A DNA stretch of 5,706 nt, from the NCBI GenBank assembly GCA_028065725.1, contig JAPTVL010000011.1, forward strand, positions 1-5,706. Reading direction: 5' to 3'. Both the position numbers and the translations under genes were made by a program. Shown piece by piece: positions 1-5,706 of the stretch. Below the pieces are notes generated by a model, which worked only from the letters and a program-made list of their open reading frames with translations, did no database searches and was not told the DNA's origin. How positions within the stretch are numbered: position 1 is the stretch's first letter; every line of letters begins with the position of its first letter. This stretch comes from Betaproteobacteria bacterium (GTDB lineage: Bacteria > Pseudomonadota > Gammaproteobacteria > Burkholderiales > Rhodocyclaceae).

Positions 1-3000
1 CGGCGGCCGGCATCGCCTTCATCGGGCCGAGCCCTGCGCAGATGCGCGCCTTTGGCTTGAAGCACACCGCGCGCGACCTGGCCGAGCACAACAAGGTGCC
101 GCTCTTGCCCGGTTCCGGTCTGCTCTCGGACGCCGGCCACGCCCAGGCCGAGGCCGCGCGCATCGGCTACCCGGTGATGCTGAAGAGCACCGCCGGCGGC
201 GGCGGCATCGGCATGCGGCTGATCTGGAGTGCCGACGAACTGGTGGAAGCCTTCCAGTCGGTCGAGCGCCTGGCACGCGCCAACTTCAAGGAGGCCGGCA
301 TCTTCCTCGAAAAATACGTCGAGCACGCGCGCCACATCGAGGTGCAGATTTTCGGCGACGGCCGTGGCCACGTCGTCGCACTGGGCGAGCGCGACTGTTC
401 GGTGCAACGGCGCAACCAGAAGGTCATCGAGGAAACGCCGGCCCCCGGACTCACCGACACGCAGCGCAACAACTTGCTCGCCACCGCGGTGCGCCTCGGC
501 GAAGCGGTCGGCTACCGCTCCGCCGGCACCGTCGAATTCGTCTACGACACGCAGAGCGGCGAGTTCTATTTCCTCGAAGTGAATACGCGCCTACAGGTCG
601 AGCACGGCGTCACCGAGGAGGTCACCGGCGTCGACCTGGTCGAGTGGATGGTGAAGGAGGCTGCCGGCGAACTCGATCTTGCCGGCTTCAGGGCCGAGCC
701 CCAGGGCGCGTCGATGCAGGTGCGTCTCTACGCCGAAGACCCGGGCAAGGATTTCCAGCCCGCCGCCGGCGTGCTGACCGAGGTGGTGTTTCCGGCCGAC
801 GCGCGCATCGAAACCTGGGTCGAGCGGGGCAGCGACGTGCCGCCGTTCTACGACCCGATGGTGGCGAAGCTCATCGTCAAGGGTGAAGACCGCGCCGAAG
901 CGCTGGAAAACATGCAACAGGTGCTGGCCAACACCCGCGTCGCCGGCATCGAGACCAACCTGGGCTACCTCGGCCAGATCGTGCGCGATGCGGTATTCAT
1001 CGAAGGCCGCCAGACCACGCGCTACCTCAATGCCTTCCACTACCGCCCGGCGACCATCGACGTCATCGAACCCGGCGTGCAGTCGAGCATCCAGGACTGG
1101 CCGGGCCGCACCGGTTTCTGGGACGTCGGCGTGCCGCCGTCCGGGCCGATGGATGCGCTGGCCCTGCGGCTCGCCAACACGCTCGTCGGCAACGAAGAGG
1201 GTGCGGCCGCGCTCGAACTGACTGTCGCCGGCCCCACCTTGCGCTTCAACTGCGACGCGCGGATCGCGCTGGCCGGCGCCGACATGGGCGCCGAGCTCGA
1301 CGGCGTTGCGCTTGCCAACTGGGCTGCGCATGCGGTGAAGGCCGGTTCGATCCTGAAACTCGGCGCGATCAAGGACACCGGCTGCCGCACTTACCTCGCG
1401 GTGCGCGGCGGCTTCGACGTGCCCGAGTATCTGGGCAGCAAGGCCACCTTCACGCTGGGCCAGTTCGGCGGCCACGCCGGGCGCACGCTGCGGGTGGGCG
1501 ACGTGCTGCACATCCCGGCAGCGGACGCCTCGAACATCGGCCCCGCATTGCCTGCCGCGCTGGTCCCAGCCTATGCCCATGCCTGGGAAATCGGCGTCCT
1601 CTATGGCCCGCACGGCGCGCCGGACTTCTTCACCGACGCCGACATCGACATGTTCTTCGCCACCGACTGGGAAGTGCACTACAACTCCAGCCGGACCGGC
1701 GTCCGCCTGATCGGCCCCCGCCCGCAGTGGGCGCGCAAGGACGGCGGCGAGGCCGGCCTGCATCCGTCCAACATCCACGACAACGCCTACGCCATCGGCG
1801 CGGTCGACTTCACCGGCGACATGCCGGTGATCCTCGGTCCTGACGGCCCCAGCCTCGGTGGGTTCGTCTGCCCGGCCACCATCGTGCAGGCCGAACTGTG
1901 GAAGATGGGGCAGCTGCGTCCCGGCGACACGGTGCGCTTCAAGCGCCTGTCGCAGGAACAGGCCGAGCGCATGGAAACGGCGCAGGACGCCGCCATCGCC
2001 AGCCTTCTCCCCTCCCCCGCATACCCTGAAGGGCACAAGACCGGGGGAGGGGCTGGGGGAGAGGGAGAGACGCTCGCCGAACCCATCCTTCACCGCACCC
2101 CCGAAACCGACAACCCCGTCGCCGTCGTCTACCGCCGCGCCGGCGACAAGTACCTGCTGATCGAATACGGCCCACTGGTGCTCGACCTCAACCTGCGCTT
2201 CCGCGTGCACGCGCTGATGACGCACCTTCAGGCGAAGGCGGTGCAGGGCATTCTCGACCTCACCCCAGGCATCCGTTCGCTGCAGGTGCACTACGACTCG
2301 CGCGTGCTGCCGCTGGCGAAGCTGATGGAGCTGCTGCTGGCCGCGGAAAAGGCGCTGCCCGCGATCGAGGACATGCAGGTGCCCACCCGCATCGTGCACA
2401 TCCCGCTGTCGTGGGACGACGCCGCCACCAAACTCGCCATCGAGAAATACATGCAGTCGGTGCGCAAGGACGCGCCCTGGTGCCCGAGCAACATCGAGTT
2501 CATCCGCCGCATCAACGGGCTGGACAGCATCGAGGAGGTGAAGCGCATCGTCTTCGACGCCAGCTATCTGGTGATGGGCCTGGGCGACGTGTACCTGGGT
2601 GCGCCGGTCGCCACCCCGGTCGATCCGCGCCATCGCCTCGTCACCACCAAGTACAACCCCGCCCGCACCTGGACCCCGGAGAATGCCGTCGGCATCGGCG
2701 GCGCCTACATGTGCGTCTACGGCATGGAAGGCCCCGGCGGCTACCAGTTCGTCGGCCGTACGCTGCAGATGTGGAATCGCTGGCGTCAGACCGCCGACTT
2801 CACCGACGGCAAGCCGTGGCTGCTGCGCTTCTTCGACCAGGTGCGCTTCTTCCCGGTGAGCGAGGAAGAACTGCTGAAAATCCGCGAGGACTTCCCGCTT
2901 GGCCGCTACCAATTGAAAGTGGAAGAGACCACCTTCAGCCTGCGCGAGTACAACCGCTTCCTCGCCGACAACAACGCGTCCATTACCGCCTTCAAGACGC

Positions 3001-3341
3001 AGCAGCAGGCTTCGTTCGACGCCGAGCGCGAGCGCTGGCGCGCGAGCGGCCAGGCCGAATACGCCAGTGATATGACGGTGGCCGAAGCCGCACCCGACAG
3101 CGAACTCGACCTGCCGGAGAACGGTCGCGCCATCGCCAGCCACGTCGCCGGCAACGTGTGGAAGGTGGAAGTGGAGGAGGGTGCCGCAGTGAAGCAGGGC
3201 GACCCGCTGGTCATCGTCGAATCGATGAAAATGGAGTTCGCCGTGCTGGCGCCGTGCGACGGACGCATCCACAAGGTGTTCTGCCGCGAGGGCGGGCAGG
3301 TGTCCGCCGGGCAGGATCTGTTAGTCGTCGTCGCGGAATGA
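1..3341 (+). CDS. uca: Urea carboxylase family enzyme (urea or guanidine carboxylase), 5' partial
   Basis: Biotin-dependent enzyme that carboxylates urea to allophanate, or guanidine to carboxyguanidine, using ATP and bicarbonate in the cytoplasm. The frame is open from base 3; 1112 residues are visible of a family length near 1200, so about 100 N-terminal residues are probably missing. Numbering visible residues from base 3: a biotin carboxylase domain to about 350, with the ATP-grasp glycine loop KSTAGGGGIGM near 61 and the catalytic EVNTRLQVEH at 192-201; AHS2/KipA from about 352 to 645 (QDWPGRTGFWDVGVPPSGPMD, HPSNIHDNAYAIGAVDFTGD); a linker carrying repeat-derived sequence (668-689); AHS1/KipI from about 706 to 956 (YLLIEYGPLVLDL); and a biotinyl domain from about 1039, with ESMKM and the biotin-accepting Lys1076. 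No motif looks broken. Asp602 (codon 1806-1808) in GAVDFTGD points, from memory of the literature, to guanidine rather than urea. The partner hydrolase is not in the window. The family call is near certain; the substrate is not settled. Confidence 0.96.
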   Translation, partial: AAGIAFIGPSPAQMRAFGLKHTARDLAEHNKVPLLPGSGLLSDAGHAQAEAARIGYPVMLKSTAGGGGIGMRLIWSADELVEAFQSVERLARANFKEAGIFLEKYVEHARHIEVQIFGDGRGHVVALGERDCSVQRRNQKVIEETPAPGLTDTQRNNLLATAVRLGEAVGYRSAGTVEFVYDTQSGEFYFLEVNTRLQVEHGVTEEVTGVDLVEWMVKEAAGELDLAGFRAEPQGASMQVRLYAEDPGKDFQPAAGVLTEVVFPADARIETWVERGSDVPPFYDPMVAKLIVKGEDRAEALENMQQVLANTRVAGIETNLGYLGQIVRDAVFIEGRQTTRYLNAFHYRPATIDVIEPGVQSSIQDWPGRTGFWDVGVPPSGPMDALALRLANTLVGNEEGAAALELTVAGPTLRFNCDARIALAGADMGAELDGVALANWAAHAVKAGSILKLGAIKDTGCRTYLAVRGGFDVPEYLGSKATFTLGQFGGHAGRTLRVGDVLHIPAADASNIGPALPAALVPAYAHAWEIGVLYGPHGAPDFFTDADIDMFFATDWEVHYNSSRTGVRLIGPRPQWARKDGGEAGLHPSNIHDNAYAIGAVDFTGDMPVILGPDGPSLGGFVCPATIVQAELWKMGQLRPGDTVRFKRLSQEQAERMETAQDAAIASLLPSPAYPEGHKTGGGAGGEGETLAEPILHRTPETDNPVAVVYRRAGDKYLLIEYGPLVLDLNLRFRVHALMTHLQAKAVQGILDLTPGIRSLQVHYDSRVLPLAKLMELLLAAEKALPAIEDMQVPTRIVHIPLSWDDAATKLAIEKYMQSVRKDAPWCPSNIEFIRRINGLDSIEEVKRIVFDASYLVMGLGDVYLGAPVATPVDPRHRLVTTKYNPARTWTPENAVGIGGAYMCVYGMEGPGGYQFVGRTLQMWNRWRQTADFTDGKPWLLRFFDQVRFFPVSEEELLKIREDFPLGRYQLKVEETTFSLREYNRFLADNNASITAFKTQQQASFDAERERWRASGQAEYASDMTVAEAAPDSELDLPENGRAIASHVAGNVWKVEVEEGAAVKQGDPLVIVESMKMEFAVLAPCDGRIHKVFCREGGQVSAGQDLLVVVAE
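2004..2069. repeat. C/G-rich palindromic repeat embedded in frame in the carboxylase
   Basis: The arms CCCCTCCCCCG (2009-2019) and CGGGGGAGGGG (2042-2052) are perfect 11-base inverted repeats. A smaller hairpin sits inside them, CCCT-GA-AGGG at 2024-2033. The right flank continues GCTGGGGGAGAGGGAG, and the left flank CTTCTCC resembles a shortened copy of its complement. This is the look of the short dispersed palindromes common between genes in GC-rich proteobacteria, but here it is read through in frame. It encodes low-complexity residues (LLPSPAYPEG, then a Gly/Glu-rich run) between the AHS2 and AHS1 domains, where urea carboxylases tolerate length variation. The palindrome is visible directly; its origin as a mobile or dispersed repeat is inferred. 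Confidence 0.75.
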
Positions 3342-3417
3342 GCGGGTGCCGTTTCGATGCCGTTACCATAGGGTTCTGTCGGTGCAATGCGGGCCGTCGG
3401 TCGAGGTGGACTGCGAT

Positions 3418-3424
3418 AAGGAGG
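3418..3424 (+). promoter_or_regulatory. Ribosome binding site that fixes the GTG start of the GntR gene
   Basis: AAGGAGG, a full anti-Shine-Dalgarno match, lies five bases (CGAAC) before the GTG at 3430. It decides between that start and the upstream in-frame GTG at 3346, which has no comparable site and would add 28 residues unlike any GntR N-terminus. Confidence 0.85.
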
Positions 3425-3429
3425 CGAAC

Positions 3430-4122
3430 GTGGCAGAGGCCAAGCTGAGCGCAAAGGACGTATATACCCGCTTGCGCGAAATGATTCTGAATTTCGAGAT
3501 ATATCCGGGGAGCCGGGTGACCGAGACCGAACTGGCCGACCACTTCGGAGTCAGTCGCACCCCGATACGCAGCGCGTTGCAACGGCTCGAAGTCGAGGGC
3601 TATCTTACCGTGCTGCCCAAGCAGGGGTGCTTCATCCGCAACCTTGATATCGACGACCTGAGCAAGTACTACCAGGTTCGGATGGGCCTGGAACAGCTTT
3701 CACTTCAGCTCGCCTGCACCTACATGAGCGATGCGGCGCTAAACGAACTCGCAGTGGCCTGGGATCCGGTACGGCAGATCGACCGCAGCTACGATCCCGA
3801 GGAAATGGAAGCGCGCGATGAGAGCTTTCACCTCGCCCTCGCCGAGGGCGGAGGAAATTTGGTGCTGCGCGAATACCTGGCCGATGTGAACCGTCATCTG
3901 CGCCTCGTCCGGCGACTGGGGTTCACCCGGGCGGAGCGTATCGATCAGACTTACGACGACCACTACCAGATATGCCAGAGCCTGCTGCGCCGCGATCTTG
4001 CTCAGGCGCAGGCGCTGATGCGCGACCACATCTCCCATGTCGAACAGTTCGTCAAAACCATCACCCTGACGCAACTCGCCATCCACAAGAAGCACAGCTT
4101 TCCGGCGAAGAAAAACGCCTAG
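3430..4122 (+). CDS. GntR family transcriptional regulator, FCD (FadR-type) subfamily
   Basis: A 230-residue DNA-binding regulator, the normal size for FCD-type GntR proteins. The start is the GTG at 3430, set by a strong ribosome site. Residues 10-70 form the winged helix-turn-helix (DVYTRLREMIL, PGSRVTETELADHFGVSRTPIRSALQ in two parts, then EGYLTVLPKQGCFI as the wing). The rest is the all-helical FCD ligand domain; Asp130, His134, His178 and His200 sit where the family places its metal-binding residues. Such proteins usually dimerise on short palindromes containing TNGTNNNACNA-like cores and release DNA on binding a small acid or related effector. It starts 88 bases after the carboxylase stop, so it may be partly co-transcribed with it. 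The palindrome GTTGTATACAAC before the next gene is a fitting target, suggesting control of the downstream transport genes. The effector cannot be read from the sequence. The last residues (KKHSFPAKKNA) are a basic tail outside the domain. Confidence 0.95.
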   Translation: MAEAKLSAKDVYTRLREMILNFEIYPGSRVTETELADHFGVSRTPIRSALQRLEVEGYLTVLPKQGCFIRNLDIDDLSKYYQVRMGLEQLSLQLACTYMSDAALNELAVAWDPVRQIDRSYDPEEMEARDESFHLALAEGGGNLVLREYLADVNRHLRLVRRLGFTRAERIDQTYDDHYQICQSLLRRDLAQAQALMRDHISHVEQFVKTITLTQLAIHKKHSFPAKKNA

Positions 4123-4241
4123 CCAGAGGCGCTGACGCGCACCGTTTCAGGGCGACGCGCCCGCATGCGCACCATAAACCTGCTTGTTTACAGCACGCAG
4201 GCCATCCGAGATGGCTCGCGGAGGGGTTCGGTATTGTTTTT

Positions 4242-4266
4242 TTAACCGCATGATTAATATGGTTAA
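4242..4266. promoter_or_regulatory. Inverted repeat TTAACC-N13-GGTTAA, possible activator site
   Basis: Perfect six-base arms flank a 13-base AT-rich centre containing ATTAAT. The centre lies about 79 bases before the predicted transcription start, a usual place for an upstream activator of a sigma-54 promoter. The repeat is visible; any protein binding is inferred, and it does not match the NtrC consensus. Confidence 0.35.
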
Positions 4267-4305
4267 TTTGCCAAGGCGGGTTGATTTTTGGCTTGTCTTT
4301 AGAGG

Positions 4306-4322
4306 CTGGCATGATGGATGCT
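4306..4322 (+). promoter_or_regulatory. Candidate sigma-54 (-24/-12) promoter
   Basis: CTGGCATGATGGATGCT matches the sigma-54 consensus YTGGCACGNNNNTTGCW at all but two defined positions (T for C after TGGCA, A for the first T of TTGC). The invariant GG (4308-4309) and GC (4320-4321) have the required ten bases between them. The predicted start is about 4333, giving a 53-base leader before the ATG at 4386. A sigma-70 reading is also possible: CTGGCA (4306-4311), 17 bases, TATACA (4329-4334), each hexamer matching four of six. Either way transcription would start at or just after the operator at 4325-4336. Confidence 0.5.
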
Positions 4323-4324
4323 TT

Positions 4325-4336
4325 GTTGTATACAAC
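4325..4336. promoter_or_regulatory. Palindromic operator, likely target of the adjacent GntR protein
   Basis: GTTGTATACAAC is a perfect 12-base palindrome with the TGTATACA-type core typical of FCD-subfamily GntR operators. It spans about -8 to +4 relative to the predicted sigma-54 start, or covers the -10 hexamer of the alternative sigma-70 promoter, so a bound protein would block initiation. The regulator gene lies directly upstream. The palindrome is seen; the assignment rests on family knowledge and neighbourhood. Confidence 0.6.
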
Positions 4337-4375
4337 GATTCGCGTTGTGCGTAATCGAAAACTGACTAGGCAACC

Positions 4376-4380
4376 AGGAG
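4376..4380 (+). promoter_or_regulatory. Ribosome binding site of the Tsx-like gene
   Basis: AGGAG lies five bases before the ATG at 4386 and selects it over the in-frame ATGs at 4281 and 4311. The chosen start also places a normal signal peptide at the N-terminus. Confidence 0.8.
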
Positions 4381-4385
4381 AAACC

Positions 4386-5177
4386 ATGCAACTCAGGCAA
4401 GCCCCCCTTTCTTCCCCCCAACCCCGGTCGCGCTGGCGAACGTTTTCGCAGGCGCTGGCCTGGTCATTACTGGCTTCGGCGAGTGCGACCAGCCAGGCGG
4501 CGGAATGGAGCACCACGAATGTCCAACTGCTGCACGGCGAGGGCTATGAGCTCGGTGACAACTCCATGGCGATCCTGACCGTGGAACATGCGAACGGCTG
4601 GAAATATGGCGACAACTTCTTCTTCCTCGATGTCAGCAATCCCGCCTCCAAAGGCACCGGCTACTACGCCGAATTCTCGCCCCGCCTGAGCCTGGGCAAG
4701 ATCAGCGGCAAGGACATGTCCTTCGGCATCGTCAAGGATGTGCTGGTGGCAGGCACGCTCGAAATGGGCGAAGACCTGCGCGCCTATCTGCTTGGCATCG
4801 GCCTGGCTCTGGATCTGCCCAAATTCGCCTTTGCCGATATCAATCTTTACTACCGCGAAAGCGAACGCGACTGGCTGACGACCCAGACCGACGCCGGCGC
4901 CCAGGTCACGATCGACTGGCTGCTGCCGTTCCAGGTGGCCGGCCAGAAACTGGCCTTCGAAGGATTCGCGGACTATGCCTGGGGTGAAAAAGGGGGCAGC
5001 GCACCCAAGGCCGACAACTTGGTGGCCGGCCCCCGCTTGCTGATCGATGCCGGCAACTGGTTTGGTGCTCCGGGCACCTTCCAGGTCGGTGTCGAATACC
5101 AGATCTGGCGCAATAAATACGGGGTCAAGGGGTTTGACGAGGATATTCCCCAAGCAATGGTCAAGTGGACGATGTGA
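4386..5177 (+). CDS. Tsx/OmpK-like outer-membrane channel protein
   Basis: A 263-residue predicted outer-membrane beta-barrel of the nucleoside-specific channel (Tsx/OmpK) family, which lets nucleosides and similar small solutes cross the outer membrane. The start at 4386 has a good ribosome site and yields a signal peptide: an Arg-rich n-region, the hydrophobic ALAWSLLASASA, and a likely cleavage after SQA at residues 36-38. The mature protein opens EWSTTNVQLLHGEGYELGD, followed by HANGWKYGDNFFFLDVSN, the motif-rich start characteristic of the family. Alternating polar and aromatic segments (DINLYYRESERDW, TFQVGVEYQIWRNKYG) read as beta strands, and the end PQAMVKWTM resembles the final strand, although the last residue is Met rather than the usual aromatic. 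It sits 23 bases before the BMP-family gene, presumably in one operon, under the promoter and operator at 4306-4336. The n-region of about 19 residues is long and encoded by a C-rich run. The family is confident; the nucleoside substrate is inferred. Confidence 0.85.
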   Translation: MQLRQAPLSSPQPRSRWRTFSQALAWSLLASASATSQAAEWSTTNVQLLHGEGYELGDNSMAILTVEHANGWKYGDNFFFLDVSNPASKGTGYYAEFSPRLSLGKISGKDMSFGIVKDVLVAGTLEMGEDLRAYLLGIGLALDLPKFAFADINLYYRESERDWLTTQTDAGAQVTIDWLLPFQVAGQKLAFEGFADYAWGEKGGSAPKADNLVAGPRLLIDAGNWFGAPGTFQVGVEYQIWRNKYGVKGFDEDIPQAMVKWTM

Positions 5178-5187
5178 GTGCAAACAT

Positions 5188-5193
5188 AAGGAG
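5188..5193 (+). promoter_or_regulatory. Ribosome binding site of the BMP-family gene
   Basis: AAGGAG lies seven bases before the ATG at 5201, within the 23-base gap after the Tsx-like gene. No separate promoter is visible in so short a gap, which supports co-transcription. Confidence 0.8.
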
Positions 5194-5200
5194 CAAGGGA

Positions 5201-5706
5201 ATGGACAAGAAACAAAATAAACCGGTCGATCAGGGCCGGCGCACAGCGCTCAAGGGCCTGGCCGGAATGGGGTTCGGCATCATGGCCGGCGGCTTCGGCA
5301 TCAGCGAAGTCGCGGCTGCGGCCAAAAAGGTGACCATGGGCTTCATCTACGTCGGTCCGCGCGACGACTACGGCTACAACCAGGCGCATTTCGAAGGCAA
5401 GTCGGCCATCGTCAAGCAGTCCTGGATCAAGGCGGTGGACCAGGAAAACGTGCCCGAGACCATTGCCGTGCAGAAGGCGATGGAAAGCATGATCAACCTG
5501 GATGGCGCGCAGGTGGTGTTTCCGACCTCGTTCGGCTACTTCGATCCGCACATCCTCAAGATTGCCCCGAAGTATCCCGACGTCATGTTCCTGCATTGCG
5601 GCGGCCTCTACGATGCCAGCAAGCATCCGAAGAACGTCGGCAGCTACTTCGGCTACATCGACGAAGCGGTGTACGTGTCGGGCATCGTTGCCGGCCACAC
5701 GAGCAA
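5201..5706 (+). CDS. BMP family ABC transporter substrate-binding protein, 3' partial
   Basis: Periplasmic binding protein of the BMP (basic membrane protein/PnrA-like) family, which delivers solutes, often nucleosides, to an inner-membrane ABC importer. The frame runs from the ATG at 5201 to the right edge, giving 168 residues, roughly half the family length. The N-terminus has a twin-arginine-like signal: GRRTALKG at about residues 12-19, a Gly-rich hydrophobic stretch (LAGMGFGIMAGGFGI), and an Ala-rich cleavage region (SEVAAAA) before KKVTMGF. No lipobox cysteine is present, so unlike many BMP proteins of Gram-positives it should be soluble in the periplasm. Family hallmarks follow: MGFIYVGPRDDYGYNQAHFEG, QVVFPTSFGYFDPHILK, APKYPDVMFLH and SYFGYIDEAVYVSGIVAGH. 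It follows the Tsx-like gene by 23 bases, so both proteins probably serve one import route; the ATPase and permease genes would be expected just past the window. The substrate is not determinable from this part; nucleoside or nucleobase is the best guess from the neighbour. Confidence 0.92.
   Translation, partial: MDKKQNKPVDQGRRTALKGLAGMGFGIMAGGFGISEVAAAAKKVTMGFIYVGPRDDYGYNQAHFEGKSAIVKQSWIKAVDQENVPETIAVQKAMESMINLDGAQVVFPTSFGYFDPHILKIAPKYPDVMFLHCGGLYDASKHPKNVGSYFGYIDEAVYVSGIVAGHTS

Larger units (their letters stand above)
4123..4385 (+). promoter_or_regulatory. Regulatory intergenic region between the GntR gene and the Tsx-like gene
   Basis: This 263-base gap has no convincing gene. Its first part is GC-rich with small hairpins (GGGCG-ACG-CGCCC at 4150-4162; GCCAT-CCGAG-ATGGC at 4201-4215). 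From about 4231 to 4300 it turns clearly AT-rich, unlike the surrounding DNA, including a T-run at 4236-4243. It then carries the sigma-54-like promoter and the palindromic operator listed separately. Two further inverted repeats lie upstream: TAAAC-N6-GTTTA (4175-4190) and TTAACC-N13-GGTTAA (4242-4266). The in-frame ATGs at 4281 and 4311 fall inside this promoter region and lack ribosome sites, so I treat it as non-coding. Confidence 0.7.

Noticed and set aside
591..3272. An 893-codon open frame on the minus strand
   Set aside because: It lies wholly antisense to the carboxylase, whose domains and motifs are intact. Its His/Arg/Val-rich product shows no recognisable domain, and such frames are common opposite GC-rich genes.
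3346..3429. Extended N-terminus of the GntR protein from a GTG at 3346
   Set aside because: There is no ribosome site before 3346, the added residues do not fit the family, and AAGGAGG stands at the right distance before the GTG at 3430.
3342..3429. Sigma-70 promoter for the GntR gene (TACCAT at 3365-3370)
   Set aside because: The -10-like hexamer has no acceptable -35 partner at 16-18 bases, so I do not call a promoter in this gap.
3460..3467. Palindrome GTATATAC at the start of the GntR gene as an autoregulatory operator
   Set aside because: It lacks the TTG/CAA flanks of the site at 4325-4336, lies inside the coding sequence, and a short AT palindrome can arise by chance.
4150..4243. Rho-independent terminator after the GntR gene
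   Set aside because: The hairpins at 4150-4162 and 4201-4215 have only five-base stems, and the T-run at 4236-4243 begins about 20 bases after the second one, so they do not form a standard terminator.
4281..4385. Extended N-terminus of the Tsx-like protein from ATG 4281 or 4311
   Set aside because: Neither ATG has a ribosome site, the extension would bury the signal peptide, and the stretch carries the candidate promoter and operator.
4467..5183. Open frame on the minus strand opposite the Tsx-like gene
   Set aside because: The + strand frame has a signal peptide, ribosome site and family motifs; the antisense product has no recognisable features.
4973..5698. Open frame on the minus strand opposite the end of the Tsx-like gene and the BMP gene
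   Set aside because: The + strand BMP-family frame from 5201 is unmistakable and open to the right edge; the minus frame is its shadow.

Overview
The window is GC-rich in its coding parts. All genes lie on the + strand: a long biotin-dependent carboxylase, a GntR/FCD regulator, and the first two genes of a transport operon (an outer-membrane channel, then a periplasmic binding protein). The outer-membrane channel and the twin-arginine-like export signal show a Gram-negative organism. Base composition and gene content fit a proteobacterium, most likely a betaproteobacterium of the Azoarcus/Thauera (Rhodocyclales) kind, but the taxon is inferred and not proven.

Layout. Bases 1-3341 hold a urea-carboxylase-family enzyme that runs in from the left edge, probably missing about 100 N-terminal residues. 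It reads biotin carboxylase - AHS2/KipA - AHS1/KipI - biotinyl carrier, with the biotinylated ESMKM motif near the C-terminus. A C/G-rich palindromic repeat is embedded in frame in the linker between the two carboxyltransferase halves (2004-2069). An 88-base gap follows, then a GntR/FCD regulator from a GTG at 3430 to 4122. The gap at 4123-4385 is locally AT-rich and looks regulatory. It holds a close match to a sigma-54 -24/-12 promoter (4306-4322) and, over the predicted transcription start, a perfect 12-base palindrome GTTGTATACAAC (4325-4336), the kind of site FCD-type GntR regulators bind. A Tsx/OmpK-like outer-membrane channel (4386-5177) follows. After 23 bases comes a BMP-family substrate-binding protein (5201 onward), cut by the right edge.

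How the parts may work together (inference). Tsx channels and several BMP-family proteins handle nucleosides, so 4386-5706 looks like the start of an uptake operon for a nucleoside, nucleobase or similar nitrogenous compound. The adjacent GntR protein is the natural candidate to control it through the palindrome, and the sigma-54-like promoter would tie it to nitrogen limitation. The carboxylase would release nitrogen from urea, a purine-degradation end product, or from guanidine. The carboxyltransferase motif reads GAVDFTGD; as I recall, Asp rather than Asn there marks guanidine carboxylases, so substrate is open. Most worth checking are the regulatory knot before the channel gene, the in-frame palindrome and the substrate-determining Asp. 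I saw no RNA genes, insertion sequences or CRISPR arrays.
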